A stretch of DNA of 64,000 nucleotides from Luteimicrobium subarcticum. Lineage in GTDB: Bacteria > Actinomycetota > Actinomycetes > Actinomycetales > Cellulomonadaceae. The stretch's first letter is position 1, and the number at the start of each line of letters is the position of its first letter. The DNA is taken from contig NZ_PGTZ01000013.1 in assembly GCF_002798015.1 (NCBI RefSeq), forward strand, positions 60,404 through 124,403, given 5' to 3'. The notes below the pieces were generated by a model, which worked only from the letters and a program-made list of their open reading frames with translations, ran no database searches and was not told where the DNA came from. The position numbers were made by a program, and so were the translations under genes. Below are positions 1-7,345 of the stretch, one piece after another.

Positions 1-2
1 CG

Positions 3-791
3 CCCAACACCGACGGCATCGACCCCGAGTCGTGCCGCAACGTGCGGATCAGCGGCTGTCACGTCGACGTCGGGGACGACTGCATCGTGCTCAAGGCCGG
101 CACGGAGGAGACCGCCGACCGGGTCGCGTGCGAGAACGTCACGGTCGTCGGGTGCACCCTCGTGCACGGGCACGGCGGCGTCGTGATCGGCTCGGAGATG
201 AGCGGGGACGTGCGCAACGTCGTCGTCGCCGACTGCGTCTTCCAGGGGACGGACCGGGGGATCCGGCTCAAGACCCGGCGCGGTCGCGGCGGCACGATCG
301 AGGACGTGCGCGTGTCGAACGTCGTGATGGACGACGTCGGGTGTCCCTTCGTCGTCAACGAGCACTACTTCTGCGGCCCGGGCGGCCGCGAGCCGGTCGT
401 GTCGGACCGGGCCGCGCAGCCCGTGGGGGAGGGCACGCCCACGATCCGTCGGGTCCACCTCGCGCACGTCAGCGCGCGGCGGGTGCGCGCGGCCGCGGCG
501 TTCGTGCTCGGGCTCGCCGAGCGTCCCGTCGCGGAGCTCAGCCTGGACGACGTGTCGGTGTCGTTCGCCGACGACCCGGAGCCGTTCGTGCCGGCGATGG
601 CCGAGGGCGTCGAGGCGTCGGTGCGGCGGGGGGTCGTGCTCGTCGGGTGCGAGGACGTGCGGCTTCGGGACGTGCGGCTCGTGGGCTGCGAGGGGTCGCC
701 GCTCGCGCTCGAGAGGGCGTCGGGGGTGCGGGTCTTCGACTGCACGGCGGACGGGAAACCGCTTTCGGATGCGGAGCTGTCCGTCATCTGA
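3..791 (+). CDS. GH28 polygalacturonase-family hydrolase (5' end outside window)
   Basis: Only the C-terminal 262 residues are present; the frame is open from the left edge. The family 28 pectinase motifs appear in order: NTDGID near the edge, GDDC shortly after, GHGG, then RGIRLKT, which supplies the RxK substrate-binding pair. Family 28 enzymes are right-handed parallel beta-helix hydrolases that cleave galacturonan or related glycans by inversion, using the Asp residues of NTD and GDD. No signal peptide can be judged because the start is missing. A second, secreted GH28 gene follows 139 nt downstream on the same strand, so this edge belongs to a pectin-degradation locus. The exact substrate (exo or endo, galacturonan or rhamnogalacturonan) cannot be told from this fragment. 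Confidence 0.88.
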   Translation, partial: PNTDGIDPESCRNVRISGCHVDVGDDCIVLKAGTEETADRVACENVTVVGCTLVHGHGGVVIGSEMSGDVRNVVVADCVFQGTDRGIRLKTRRGRGGTIEDVRVSNVVMDDVGCPFVVNEHYFCGPGGREPVVSDRAAQPVGEGTPTIRRVHLAHVSARRVRAAAAFVLGLAERPVAELSLDDVSVSFADDPEPFVPAMAEGVEASVRRGVVLVGCEDVRLRDVRLVGCEGSPLALERASGVRVFDCTADGKPLSDAELSVI

Positions 792-811
792 CGCCCGCAT
801 GACTCGCGTTG

Positions 812-881
812 CGAGAAAACGCCTCTCATTGTCGAGAAACGTCAGAAACCGATTGCTGAAGCGCGGCGTCCTCGTTAGCGT
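812..881 (+). promoter_or_regulatory. Promoter and repeat cluster before the secreted pectinase
   Basis: A promoter fits TTGCTG (853-858), a 17-nt spacer and TAGCGT (876-881). Just upstream the motif AGAAAC or AGAAAAC occurs three times, near 814, 835 and 845; the first two lie in CGAGAAA copies 21 nt apart, about two helical turns. The stretch is AT-rich for this genome. It is a plausible operator for a sugar-responsive regulator, but the regulator is not identified. Confidence 0.5.
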
Positions 882-930
882 CGAGGCTGCGGGCAACGTC
901 GCCCGCCGTCTCGATGGAGGACCACCCCAG

Positions 931-2994
931 ATGCACCGTTCACGGCGGACGTCGCTGGTCGCGACGCTCGGAGCCCTCACCCTCGCCGGGAGCCTCGTCG
1001 CGGCCGTCCCGGCCACCGCCCTCGCGGCGCAGCCCGGAGCCGCGACCACCCTCGCCCGGCTGTCCGACCCGACCTGCACCACCGACGCCACCGGCGCCGT
1101 CGGCGCCGGCGCACTCACCCCGAGCAACCTCTGCGTGCCCGGTGCCGCGACCGACGCCAGCAGCACGCTGCTCGTCTGGAACAAGGCCGAGTCGACCCAG
1201 GTCACCGACTACGTCGTCTACCAGGACGGCAGGTCCCTCGGGCGCTCGTCAGCCAACGCCGAGGAGCACACGCCCTCGCAGCGGTACGTCGACACCTTCT
1301 CCGCGAACGACGCCGACGGCTGGCACGTGCAGGTGCAGAACCACAGCTTCAAGGTCACCGGTCTCAAGCCGCTGCACTCCTACACCTTCACCGTCCGGGC
1401 CGTCCTCGCCGACGGCCGGCTCTCGGCACCGTCCGACGCGATCCGCGTCACCACCGCGTGGCAGGGCCCCCGCATCACCGTCACGTCGTGGCCGTTCCGG
1501 GCCGTCGGCGACGGCACGACCCTGAGCACGAAGGCCATCCAGGCCGCGATCGACGTCTGCGTGATCCCCGGCTGCACCGTCGTCATCCCGAAGGGCACGT
1601 TCAGGACCGGCGCGCTGTTCCTGCACAGCGACATGACGCTCGAGCTCGCGCAGGGCGCCCGACTGCTCGGCTCCGACGACTGGGCCGACTACCCCGTCAC
1701 GAAGGGCTACTACCTCTACCCCGTGCCGACGCCCACGCCCACGGACGCGAGCTGGACCGCCTACCTGCGCCCGCCGTCGCTCCTCAACGTGCGCCCCCGC
1801 GACCTCGGCAAGAGCGCGACGAGCCGCGAGCCCGGCGACGTGGCGCGCAACGTGCGCGTCGTCGGCCCCGGCACGATCGACGGCGACGGTTGGAAGCGGA
1901 CCGCCACCGGCGCCACCACCGACGAGACCGGCGCCACGCTGCCCGACTACGTCGCGTCGAGCGCCGCGAAGGTCGCGACCGACGGCATCCTCGCCGCGAA
2001 CCAGACCGAGCACGCCCGCGCGACCATCGACACCATGCCGGGCATCCTCAACCGGCCCGAGACCGTGAGTGACTCGTCGGTCTACGGCCAGTACCGGTCG
2101 AGCATCGCGACCTTCATCGGCGTCGACGGGCTGTACCTCGACGGGTTCACCGTCGAGAACCCCGCGTTCCACGGGCTGATGATCCTCGACTCGTCCGACG
2201 TGGGCGTCTACGGCACCCGCAACACGACGTTCGACACCAACAACGGCGACGCCATCGAGCTCGGCGGCACCGAGCGGGCCGTCGTCGCGAACAACTTCTT
2301 CGACGCGGGCGACGACGTCGTCAACTTCGCTGCCGGCCAGGGCACCTACGGCGCGCAGGGCCGGTCGACCGGCGACACGTGGATCTTCGGCAACTACGTG
2401 CGCCGCGGGCACGGTGGCATCGCGATCGGCAGCCACACCGCCGCGTGGGTGCACGACGTCCTCGCCGAGGACAACGTCTTCTACAAGACCGAGACGGGTG
2501 CGCTGCGCATGAAGTCGACGTCCGACATGAACGGCGGCGCGAAGGACGTCGTGTTCCGCGACAGCGCCGCCGCGTGCCTCAAGACGAGCGCCGTCATCGC
2601 GACGCTCAGCTACTCGCTCTCACCGTCCGGGTACGTGGCCGGCGGCTCCGCGACGTTCCAGGGCATCCGGGTCCAGGACGTCAGCGTCGACGGCAACAGC
2701 ACGTCGACGTGCGGCATGGCGGCGAGCACGTCCAAGCCCGTGCTCGACATCGAGGCCGGTCCGGCCATCGACGCCGACCCGATCGGGCCGTTCACGTTCG
2801 ACGACGTGCGGTTCCGCAACGTGAACGCGACGGGCATCCAGGGTCTGGTCGGGTCGACGTTCCAGGACGTGTGCTTCGCGAGCGTCCTCGGGAACGCTAA
2901 CCCGTGGAAGCTGGACGAGTTCTCCACGGGGAACACGTTCACGAACGTGTCGCCCGCACCGGGAGAAGGCGGGCCCACGAGCACTTGCCGCTGA
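931..2994 (+). CDS. Secreted GH28 pectinase with N-terminal fibronectin type III domain
   Basis: A 687-residue secreted glycoside hydrolase. The ATG at 931 has GGAGG 10 nt upstream and gives a typical Sec signal peptide (arginine-rich start, hydrophobic core, ALAA cleavage region near residue 33). Residues about 78-176 look like a fibronectin type III domain (the segment ending YTFTVRAV...DGRLSAPSD). The beta-helix follows with family 28 signatures: NNGDAIE (Asp440), AGDD (Asp461, Asp462), RGHGG (His494) and ALRMKS. It probably hydrolyses pectic polysaccharide outside the cell; FnIII modules in bacterial pectinases act as linkers or carbohydrate-proximal spacers. The upstream partial GH28 gene supports a pectin role. 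Longer in-frame starts upstream would destroy the signal peptide, so they were rejected. Confidence 0.9.
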   Translation: MHRSRRTSLVATLGALTLAGSLVAAVPATALAAQPGAATTLARLSDPTCTTDATGAVGAGALTPSNLCVPGAATDASSTLLVWNKAESTQVTDYVVYQDGRSLGRSSANAEEHTPSQRYVDTFSANDADGWHVQVQNHSFKVTGLKPLHSYTFTVRAVLADGRLSAPSDAIRVTTAWQGPRITVTSWPFRAVGDGTTLSTKAIQAAIDVCVIPGCTVVIPKGTFRTGALFLHSDMTLELAQGARLLGSDDWADYPVTKGYYLYPVPTPTPTDASWTAYLRPPSLLNVRPRDLGKSATSREPGDVARNVRVVGPGTIDGDGWKRTATGATTDETGATLPDYVASSAAKVATDGILAANQTEHARATIDTMPGILNRPETVSDSSVYGQYRSSIATFIGVDGLYLDGFTVENPAFHGLMILDSSDVGVYGTRNTTFDTNNGDAIELGGTERAVVANNFFDAGDDVVNFAAGQGTYGAQGRSTGDTWIFGNYVRRGHGGIAIGSHTAAWVHDVLAEDNVFYKTETGALRMKSTSDMNGGAKDVVFRDSAAACLKTSAVIATLSYSLSPSGYVAGGSATFQGIRVQDVSVDGNSTSTCGMAASTSKPVLDIEAGPAIDADPIGPFTFDDVRFRNVNATGIQGLVGSTFQDVCFASVLGNANPWKLDEFSTGNTFTNVSPAPGEGGPTSTCR

Positions 2995-3023
2995 CCGAGA
3001 GCAGCGGGAGGGGCGATGCCGAC

Positions 3024-3065
3024 GCGCCCCGCGCACGGGCCACACCCGGTCCGTGCGCGGGGCGT
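3024..3065 (+). terminator. Hairpin terminator after the pectinase
   Basis: GCGCCCCGCGCACGG (3024-3038) pairs with CCGTGCGCGGGGCGT (3051-3065), a stem of about 14 bp with a 12-nt loop, 30 nt after the stop codon. There is no U-run, as is usual in high-GC actinobacteria. It lies between convergent genes and could serve both. Confidence 0.65.
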
Positions 3066-3094
3066 CGTCGTGCGCGCCGCCATGCGGGGAACGC

Positions 3095-3496
3095 TCAGGC
3101 AGCCAGCGCGAGACCGCCGTACCGGCCGGTCGACGGGGTGCGGGCCGGGGCGTGCTCGAGCCGGTGGACGACGTCGCGCAGCACGGCGGAGAGCGGGGCG
3201 TCGAGCGCGTCGCACAGCGCGACCACGACCTCCGACGACGGTTCCTTGCGGCCGCGCTCGACCTCCGACACGTACGCCACCGACAGGCGGGCCCGCTCGG
3301 CCACGTCGACGAGCCGCAGCCCGAGGTCGTCCCGTCGGCGCCGGAGCTCGGCGCCGAGGGCGTCGCGCAGCAGCGGCGGCGCCGTCGTCCCCGTGCCCGT
3401 GCGGGGCAGGACGGGTGGGGCCGTGGACGTCGGTGCGGGCGGGGCGGCGGGTGTCGTGGGCACCGGGCGGAGGACCGCCCTCCGGGCGTCGTGCAT
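3095..3496 (-). CDS. clgR: ClgR/PopR-like XRE-family regulator of clp genes
   Basis: A 133-residue regulator with a disordered Pro/Thr-rich N-terminus followed by an XRE helix-turn-helix (about residues 48-105, containing RLSVAYVSEVERGRKEPSSE). That recognition segment is characteristic of actinobacterial ClgR/PopR regulators, which activate clpP and related proteolysis genes. The protein ends in LALAA, an SsrA-like hydrophobic-Ala-Ala tail of the kind that makes PopR and ClgR substrates of the Clp protease they induce. The ATG at 3496 is preceded by GGGGGA; longer in-frame extension would run into the clpP leader. It is transcribed divergently from clpP, which strongly supports the assignment. 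ClgR versus PopR cannot be separated by eye. Confidence 0.8.
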   Translation of the reverse strand: MHDARRAVLRPVPTTPAAPPAPTSTAPPVLPRTGTGTTAPPLLRDALGAELRRRRDDLGLRLVDVAERARLSVAYVSEVERGRKEPSSEVVVALCDALDAPLSAVLRDVVHRLEHAPARTPSTGRYGGLALAA

Positions 3497-3600
3497 GGTG
3501 GCTCCCCCTGTGCTGGTGCGGATGTGGGCGGTGGTCCTGGCTCTTCCCAGCACGCTAGCCCGCGGTCGCGCGGTGCGGCGCGTGCTGCGTTGCGCCCTCA

Positions 3601-3644
3601 GCAGATCGGCGTTCTGCGGCGGGCAGATCGGCCCCCGGCAGAAC
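3601..3644 (+). promoter_or_regulatory. Candidate ClgR operator between clgR and clpP
   Basis: Two nested repeats sit 40-83 nt before the clpP start. The 10-mer GCAGATCGGC occurs at 3601-3610 and again at 3623-3632, 22 nt apart. GTTCTGC (3611-3617) and GCAGAAC (3638-3644) form an inverted repeat. This dense dyad/direct-repeat arrangement in a divergent regulator-protease promoter is what an operator would look like. It is not an exact match to a published ClgR motif that I can recall. Confidence 0.5.
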
Positions 3645-3683
3645 GGCCCGCACGTCGGCGACCCGGCTCCGCAGACTGGCGGC

Positions 3684-4256
3684 ATGAGCGAAGAGACCGC
3701 ACCCGTCGACCGCGAGCTCGCCCGCGAGCTCCTGAAGCACCGCATCGTCGTCCTGGGCCGGGAGGTCCGCGACGACGACGCCAACGAGATCTGCGGACGC
3801 ATCCTGCTGCTCGCCGCACAGGACCCCCGCGCCGACATCCAGCTCTACATCAACTCGCCCGGCGGCTCGGTGTCGGCGGGCTTCGCGGTGTTCGACACGA
3901 TGCGGCTCGTGCCGTGCGACGTCCAGACCGTCGCGATGGGGTTCGCGGCGTCGATGGCGCAGGTGCTCCTCACGGCGGGGACGCCGGGCAAGCGGTTCGC
4001 CCTCCCGCACACGCGGATCGTCATGCACCAGCCTCTCGGCGGGATCGGCGGCTCCACGACGGACGTGCGGATCCAGGCCGAACAGCTCCGGCAGACCAAG
4101 GACGTCATCGCCGCGATCACGGCCGAGCAGACCGGTCAGCGGGTCGAGCGGATCGTCGCCGACGCCGACCGGGACCACTGGTTCACCGCGGAGGAGGCGA
4201 AGGAGTACGGGCTCGTGGACCACGTCGTCGACCTGCACCTGCCCGTGAGTGGGTAG
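3684..4256 (+). CDS. clpP: ATP-dependent Clp protease proteolytic subunit ClpP
   Basis: A 190-residue serine peptidase forming the barrel-shaped proteolytic core that works with ClpX or ClpC unfoldases in the cytoplasm. Visible family features are INSPGGSV (oxyanion strand), nucleophile Ser90 in GFAASMAQ, catalytic His115 in VMHQP, and the third-residue Asp in the DADRD segment near 160-164, followed by EEAKEYGLVD. Length matches ClpP. It stands alone here rather than as a clpP1-clpP2 pair with clpX, which resembles the extra clpP copies of Streptomyces (clpP3/clpP4) controlled by PopR. The divergent ClgR/PopR-type gene agrees with that. The ATG at 3684 begins MSEETAPVD; ribosome-binding sequence is weak. 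Confidence 0.93.
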   Translation: MSEETAPVDRELARELLKHRIVVLGREVRDDDANEICGRILLLAAQDPRADIQLYINSPGGSVSAGFAVFDTMRLVPCDVQTVAMGFAASMAQVLLTAGTPGKRFALPHTRIVMHQPLGGIGGSTTDVRIQAEQLRQTKDVIAAITAEQTGQRVERIVADADRDHWFTAEEAKEYGLVDHVVDLHLPVSG

Positions 4257-4295
4257 GGCGTGGCATCGACGCGCGAAGGGCATCTCGGCGGTTCC

Positions 4296-4326
4296 TTGAC
4301 ACGTCAGGGCGACCGTCCCCTAGGCT
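4296..4326 (+). promoter_or_regulatory. vapBC promoter
   Basis: A perfect TTGACA (4296-4301) is followed 19 nt later by TAGGCT (4321-4326), a standard actinobacterial vegetative -10. The palindromic operator begins only 3 nt downstream, so a bound antitoxin complex would block initiation. Confidence 0.7.
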
Positions 4327-4329
4327 GAA

Positions 4330-4355
4330 CTAGCCAGAAGTTCTGGCTAGCCAGA
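4330..4355 (+). promoter_or_regulatory. vapBC autoregulatory operator
   Basis: CTAGCCAGAA (4330-4339) and TTCTGGCTAG (4341-4350) form a perfect 10-bp palindrome around one central G. A third half-site, TAGCCAGA, overlaps it at 4348-4355. Position at the transcription start, just before vapB, matches autorepression by a VapB-VapC complex. The odd third half-site could allow cooperative or conditional binding. Confidence 0.75.
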
Positions 4356-4367
4356 GAGGGGCATGCC

Positions 4368-4622
4368 GTGCAGGTCAACGTCCTCGAAGCGCGCAACAAC
4401 CTGTCGCAACTGATCGCGCGCGCGACCGCCGGCGAGGAGGTGGTCATCGCCAAGCGTGACGTGCCGCTCGTCCGCCTGGTGCCTGTGTCGATCGACCTCG
4501 TCCACGGGCGTGGCAATGTGGTCGTGGAGTGGCTGGACGGTCACCCGCTGCCTCCTCGGCTGACCCGTGAGCCGGCGCAGCTCGATCTCGACATCGCGAA
4601 CGAGCGTGAGGGCTGGGAGTGA
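4368..4622 (+). CDS. vapB: VapB/Phd-type antitoxin
   Basis: An 84-residue antitoxin. The N-terminal half (VNVLEARNNLSQLIARATAGEEVVIA... cut at the core, then VPLVRLVPV) is the Phd/YefM DNA-binding fold; the acidic C-terminus rich in Glu, Asp and Trp would wrap the toxin. GTG at 4368 follows GAGAGGGG with normal spacing; the nearby ATG at 4363 is out of frame. It binds and neutralises the PIN toxin encoded next and represses the shared promoter through the palindrome directly upstream. Its stop overlaps the toxin start by 4 nt, so the pair is translationally coupled. Confidence 0.88.
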   Translation: MQVNVLEARNNLSQLIARATAGEEVVIAKRDVPLVRLVPVSIDLVHGRGNVVVEWLDGHPLPPRLTREPAQLDLDIANEREGWE

Positions 4623-5005
4623 TCTACCTCGACAGCTGTCTGGTGATCTACGCCGTCGAGGACCAGGGGAGTCGGGGTACGAGGCTGCGGGAGATGCTCG
4701 CGCGCGACGAGGTCTTCGCGGTGAGCCCGTTGGTGCACCTCGAGTGTCTCGTCGGACCGCTGCGGCGTGACGACATCGACGTCGAGCAGCGATACCGCAC
4801 GGTTCTCGCGCTGTTTCATCAGGTCGAGCTCGACCAGACCGTGATCGAGCGCGCGGCGCGACTTCGGGCCACGACGCTCATGAAGACGCCCGACGCGCTC
4901 CATGTGGCAGCGGCGCAGGTCCACGGCTGCGACGCACTCTGGACGAACGACGACCGGCTGGCCGCTGCGAGCCGAGGCTTCGCCGTCGGGGTCCTGTCGT
5001 CCTGA
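4619..5005 (+). CDS. vapC: VapC-type PIN-domain ribonuclease toxin
   Basis: A 128-residue PIN-domain protein. The acidic metal-binding residues expected of VapC nucleases are visible: Asp5 in MIYLDSC, Glu42 in HLECL, Asp92 in TPDALH and Asp111/Asp112 in TNDDRL. VapC toxins cleave tRNA or rRNA with Mg2+ or Mn2+ when the antitoxin is degraded. GTG at 4619 overlaps the antitoxin stop as GTGA. The gene looks intact. Its stop codon is followed after one base by a run of 27 G residues, so the transcript would carry an extreme G tract at its 3' end. Confidence 0.9.
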   Translation: MIYLDSCLVIYAVEDQGSRGTRLREMLARDEVFAVSPLVHLECLVGPLRRDDIDVEQRYRTVLALFHQVELDQTVIERAARLRATTLMKTPDALHVAAAQVHGCDALWTNDDRLAAASRGFAVGVLSS

Positions 5006-5006
5006 C

Positions 5007-5033
5007 GGGGGGGGGGGGGGGGGGGGGGGGGGG
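5007..5033 (+). repeat. Poly-G tract (27 nt)
   Basis: An uninterrupted run of 27 G lies in the 71-nt gap between the converging vapC and glycosylase genes, one base after the vapC stop. A similar 43-nt run occurs near 39.8 kb in the same kind of position. It may be a real hypervariable homopolymer or an assembly/sequencing artefact; the sequence alone cannot decide. Confidence 0.95.
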
Positions 5034-5076
5034 CGTCCTGAGCGCGTGAAGCACGGGACGGGGCAGCGCGTGAAGC

Positions 5077-6048
5077 TCAGGACGACCGGTGGTCGACGAG
5101 CTCCAGGCGCGGGCCGCGGCGGGGTGCGCGGGCGACACCCGCGAGCAGCAGGTGGTGCACCACCCGGTGCCGGTGGCCGCGGTACGGCTCGAGCAGCGCG
5201 AGCATGCCGTCGTCGTCGGTGCGCTCGCCGGTGAGCGCCCACCCGATCTGCTTCGCCAGGTGGAAGTCGCCCACGGACACCGCGTCCGGGTCGCCGAGGA
5301 CGCGCTGCGCGGTCTCGGCGGCGGTCCACACGCCGACGCCGGGCACCGTGCGCCACAGGCGGCGGGCCTCGGCGGGGTCGCCGGGGGAGCGGTCCGCGGC
5401 GCGCTGCAGCGACGACGCGAGCCGCGCGCAGGCGACGACCGTGCGCGCGCGGCCCGGGTCGACGCCCGCCTGGTGGAAGTCCCACGACGGCACGGCCGCC
5501 CACGCCGCAGCGGACGGCGGGACGCTCATCCGGTCCGCGACCGGCCCGGGCGCCGGCTCGCCGTGCCGCAGGACGAGCCACCGCCACGCCGCGTGCGCCG
5601 TGATCGTCTGGACGCGCTGCTCCAGCACCGCCGGCACCAGGGCCTCGAGCACGTTGCCCGACCGGGTGAGCCGGACCCGTCGGGTGCTCCGCCACGCGTC
5701 CCGGACGACGCCGGGCGGCGGGTCGAAGCCCGTGTCGTCGTCGTGGACGCCGAGCAGGCCGGGAGCGGCGTCGAGCGCGGCCTCCGCACCGTAGCCCCAC
5801 GCCTGGACCGTCACGCAGCGTGGCCCGACGGCCAGGAACCGCAGCGTCGCCGTGCCCGCGCGCGTCCGGGTCGCGCGCCACACCGCACCGTCCGGGCCGA
5901 CCTGCTGGGCCGGGTCGCGCCTGCCGCGGGCGTGCGGCGCGAGGGTCGCGCGGACGTCCACCGGCGCCGCCGTCTCGACGGTCCGCTCGCGCGGCACCGT
6001 GCGCGGAGCCACCGGCAGAATCGAGCGCGGCGGCAGGACGGACGTCAC
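5077..6048 (-). CDS. HhH-GPD DNA glycosylase (AlkA / 3-methyladenine glycosylase 2-like)
   Basis: A 323-residue base-excision repair enzyme. The C-terminal half carries the helix-hairpin-helix VPGVGVWTA followed by the VGDFH segment, whose Asp aligns with the catalytic Asp of the HhH-GPD superfamily. The first half is variable, as in AlkA-like proteins. It likely removes alkylated purines from DNA. The GTG at 6048 was chosen because the longer frame would extend across the start of the divergent VOC gene; the ribosome-binding site is weak, so a start a few codons downstream is possible. It converges on vapC across the G tract. Confidence 0.8.
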   Translation of the reverse strand: MTSVLPPRSILPVAPRTVPRERTVETAAPVDVRATLAPHARGRRDPAQQVGPDGAVWRATRTRAGTATLRFLAVGPRCVTVQAWGYGAEAALDAAPGLLGVHDDDTGFDPPPGVVRDAWRSTRRVRLTRSGNVLEALVPAVLEQRVQTITAHAAWRWLVLRHGEPAPGPVADRMSVPPSAAAWAAVPSWDFHQAGVDPGRARTVVACARLASSLQRAADRSPGDPAEARRLWRTVPGVGVWTAAETAQRVLGDPDAVSVGDFHLAKQIGWALTGERTDDDGMLALLEPYRGHRHRVVHHLLLAGVARAPRRGPRLELVDHRSS

Positions 6049-6193
6049 CGGTCCATCGTCACACGGCCCGTCCGGACCGAGGGCATGCCACAGCGTGCCC
6101 GGTGACGGTGCGCCCGATGAGTCGGTGCAGCGGGCGGAGTCGACCCTGATGGCGGGCCCGGACCGCGGGCTGCCCGACCCGGAAGGACGACCC

Positions 6194-6583
6194 ATGACCG
6201 ACACCCTGCTCGCGACGGCGTTCAGCGGCTTCTCCGTCGACGACCTCGACGCCGCCCGCGACTTTTACGCCGGCACGCTCGGCCTCGACGTCGAGGAGAC
6301 CCCCGGCATGGGCCTGTGGCTGCGGATCCCTGGCGACTCCGGGGTGTTCGTGTACCCGAAGGGGGACGCGCACGTGCCCGCGACCTTCACCGTGCTCAAC
6401 TTCCCCGTCGCGGACGTGACCTCCACCGTCGCCGCTCTGCGCGAGAGGGGCGTCGCGTTCGAGCGGTACGCCGGCACGCCCGTCGAGACCGACGACGACT
6501 TCGTGTTCCGGGGCGGCGGCCCGCTCATCGCGTGGTTCACCGACCCCGCGGGGAACGTGCTGTCCGTGGTGGCGGACGCGTGA
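6194..6583 (+). CDS. VOC-family (glyoxalase/dioxygenase-fold) protein
   Basis: A 129-residue protein of one vicinal-oxygen-chelate module pair: FSVDDLDAARDFY marks the first beta-alpha-beta unit and WFTDPAGNVLSVV the terminal metal-edge strand. Such proteins range from metal-dependent lyases to antibiotic-binding proteins; the function here cannot be named. GGAAGG lies before the ATG at 6194. It overlaps the next reductase-like gene by 4 nt, so the two form a small operon. Confidence 0.8.
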   Translation: MTDTLLATAFSGFSVDDLDAARDFYAGTLGLDVEETPGMGLWLRIPGDSGVFVYPKGDAHVPATFTVLNFPVADVTSTVAALRERGVAFERYAGTPVETDDDFVFRGGGPLIAWFTDPAGNVLSVVADA

Positions 6584-7140
6584 GCGCCGCGGGCGGAGGA
6601 CGTCGGCTCGTCGTGACCCAGAACGTCACGGTCGACGGCGCCGTCGAGATGCTGGACGACTGGTTCGACCCCGCGGACCAGGACCCCGAGGTGCTCGCGG
6701 AGATGCGACGCCAGGACGCGACGTCCGACGCGATCCTGCTCGGCCGGCAGACGTTCGAGGACTTCCGCGGGTACTGGCGGCACCGCGACGACGACCCCAC
6801 GGGCATCGGCGCCCAGCTCGACGGGCTCGCGAAGCACGTCGTGTCGACCACGCTCACCGACCCGGCGTGGGAGAACACCACCGTCATCCAGGACGGACTC
6901 GACGGGGTGCGCCGGCTGCTCGCGACGCCCGGGCAGGACGTCGTCGTGACGGGCAGCATCAGCCTCTGCCATGCGGTCGACGCCGCCGGCCTGGTCGACG
7001 AGTACCGCCTGTTCGTCTACCCGGTCGTGCAGGGGCGGGGGCGACGGCTGTTCCCGGAGGGTTCGGCGCCGCGGCGGCTGCGCGCGCTCGAGACGCGGCA
7101 GTTCGCGGACGGAGTGGCTCTGGTCCGATATGCGTCTTAA
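6580..7140 (+). CDS. Dihydrofolate reductase-family (RibD C-terminal-like) protein
   Basis: A 186-residue protein with the RibD_C/DHFR-like fold: QNVTVDGAVEM near the N-terminus, ILLGRQTFEDF in the nucleotide-binding region, VVTGSISLCHAV, and the closing VYPVVQGRGRRLF. Homologues are NADPH-dependent reductases of unknown small substrates and are very common in actinobacteria, frequently beside VOC proteins as here. GTG at 6580 overlaps the VOC stop (GTGA), giving translational coupling. It is not a folA, which has a different active site and shorter length. Confidence 0.82.
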   Translation: MSAAGGGRRLVVTQNVTVDGAVEMLDDWFDPADQDPEVLAEMRRQDATSDAILLGRQTFEDFRGYWRHRDDDPTGIGAQLDGLAKHVVSTTLTDPAWENTTVIQDGLDGVRRLLATPGQDVVVTGSISLCHAVDAAGLVDEYRLFVYPVVQGRGRRLFPEGSAPRRLRALETRQFADGVALVRYAS

Positions 7141-7246
7141 AGCATGAGACGGCGCCCATATGTAAGCGATGCGGTGTAACTTGTGCTCGCCGCGGATGCG
7201 TCGCGGCACCGGAGCGCACTGGGGCGTTCCGTCACAAGGGGGCTCA

Positions 7247-7345
7247 ATGAGACTCTTCAAGCAGCTCGTCGCCGTTCTCGTCCTCTCCGTCGTCGCGTCT
7301 GTCGGCGCTGCGCAGCTTGCGCAGGCGGATTCGTGGCGGGCATGA
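7247..7345 (+). CDS. 32-residue secreted peptide precursor upstream of ABC transporter
   Basis: A short open frame with an excellent ribosome-binding site (AAGGGGG, 5 nt before the ATG). It encodes a short charged start (MRLFKQ), a hydrophobic stretch of about 18 residues and an AQA signal-peptidase-like site. Cleavage there would release only DSWRA. The stop overlaps the ATG of the ABC ATPase gene as ATGA, so the two are translationally coupled. A 7-bp hairpin (7308-7324) lies inside the frame near the junction. It might be a Phr-like signalling pentapeptide, the relic of a lactococcin-972-type bacteriocin gene, or simply a leader that drives translation of the transporter. No homologue is recognised. 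Confidence 0.6.
   Translation: MRLFKQLVAVLVLSVVASVGAAQLAQADSWRA

Noticed and set aside
5007..5033. Phase-variable start or coding tract controlling vapC
   Set aside because: The tract lies after the stop codon and outside both neighbouring reading frames, so length change cannot alter either protein.
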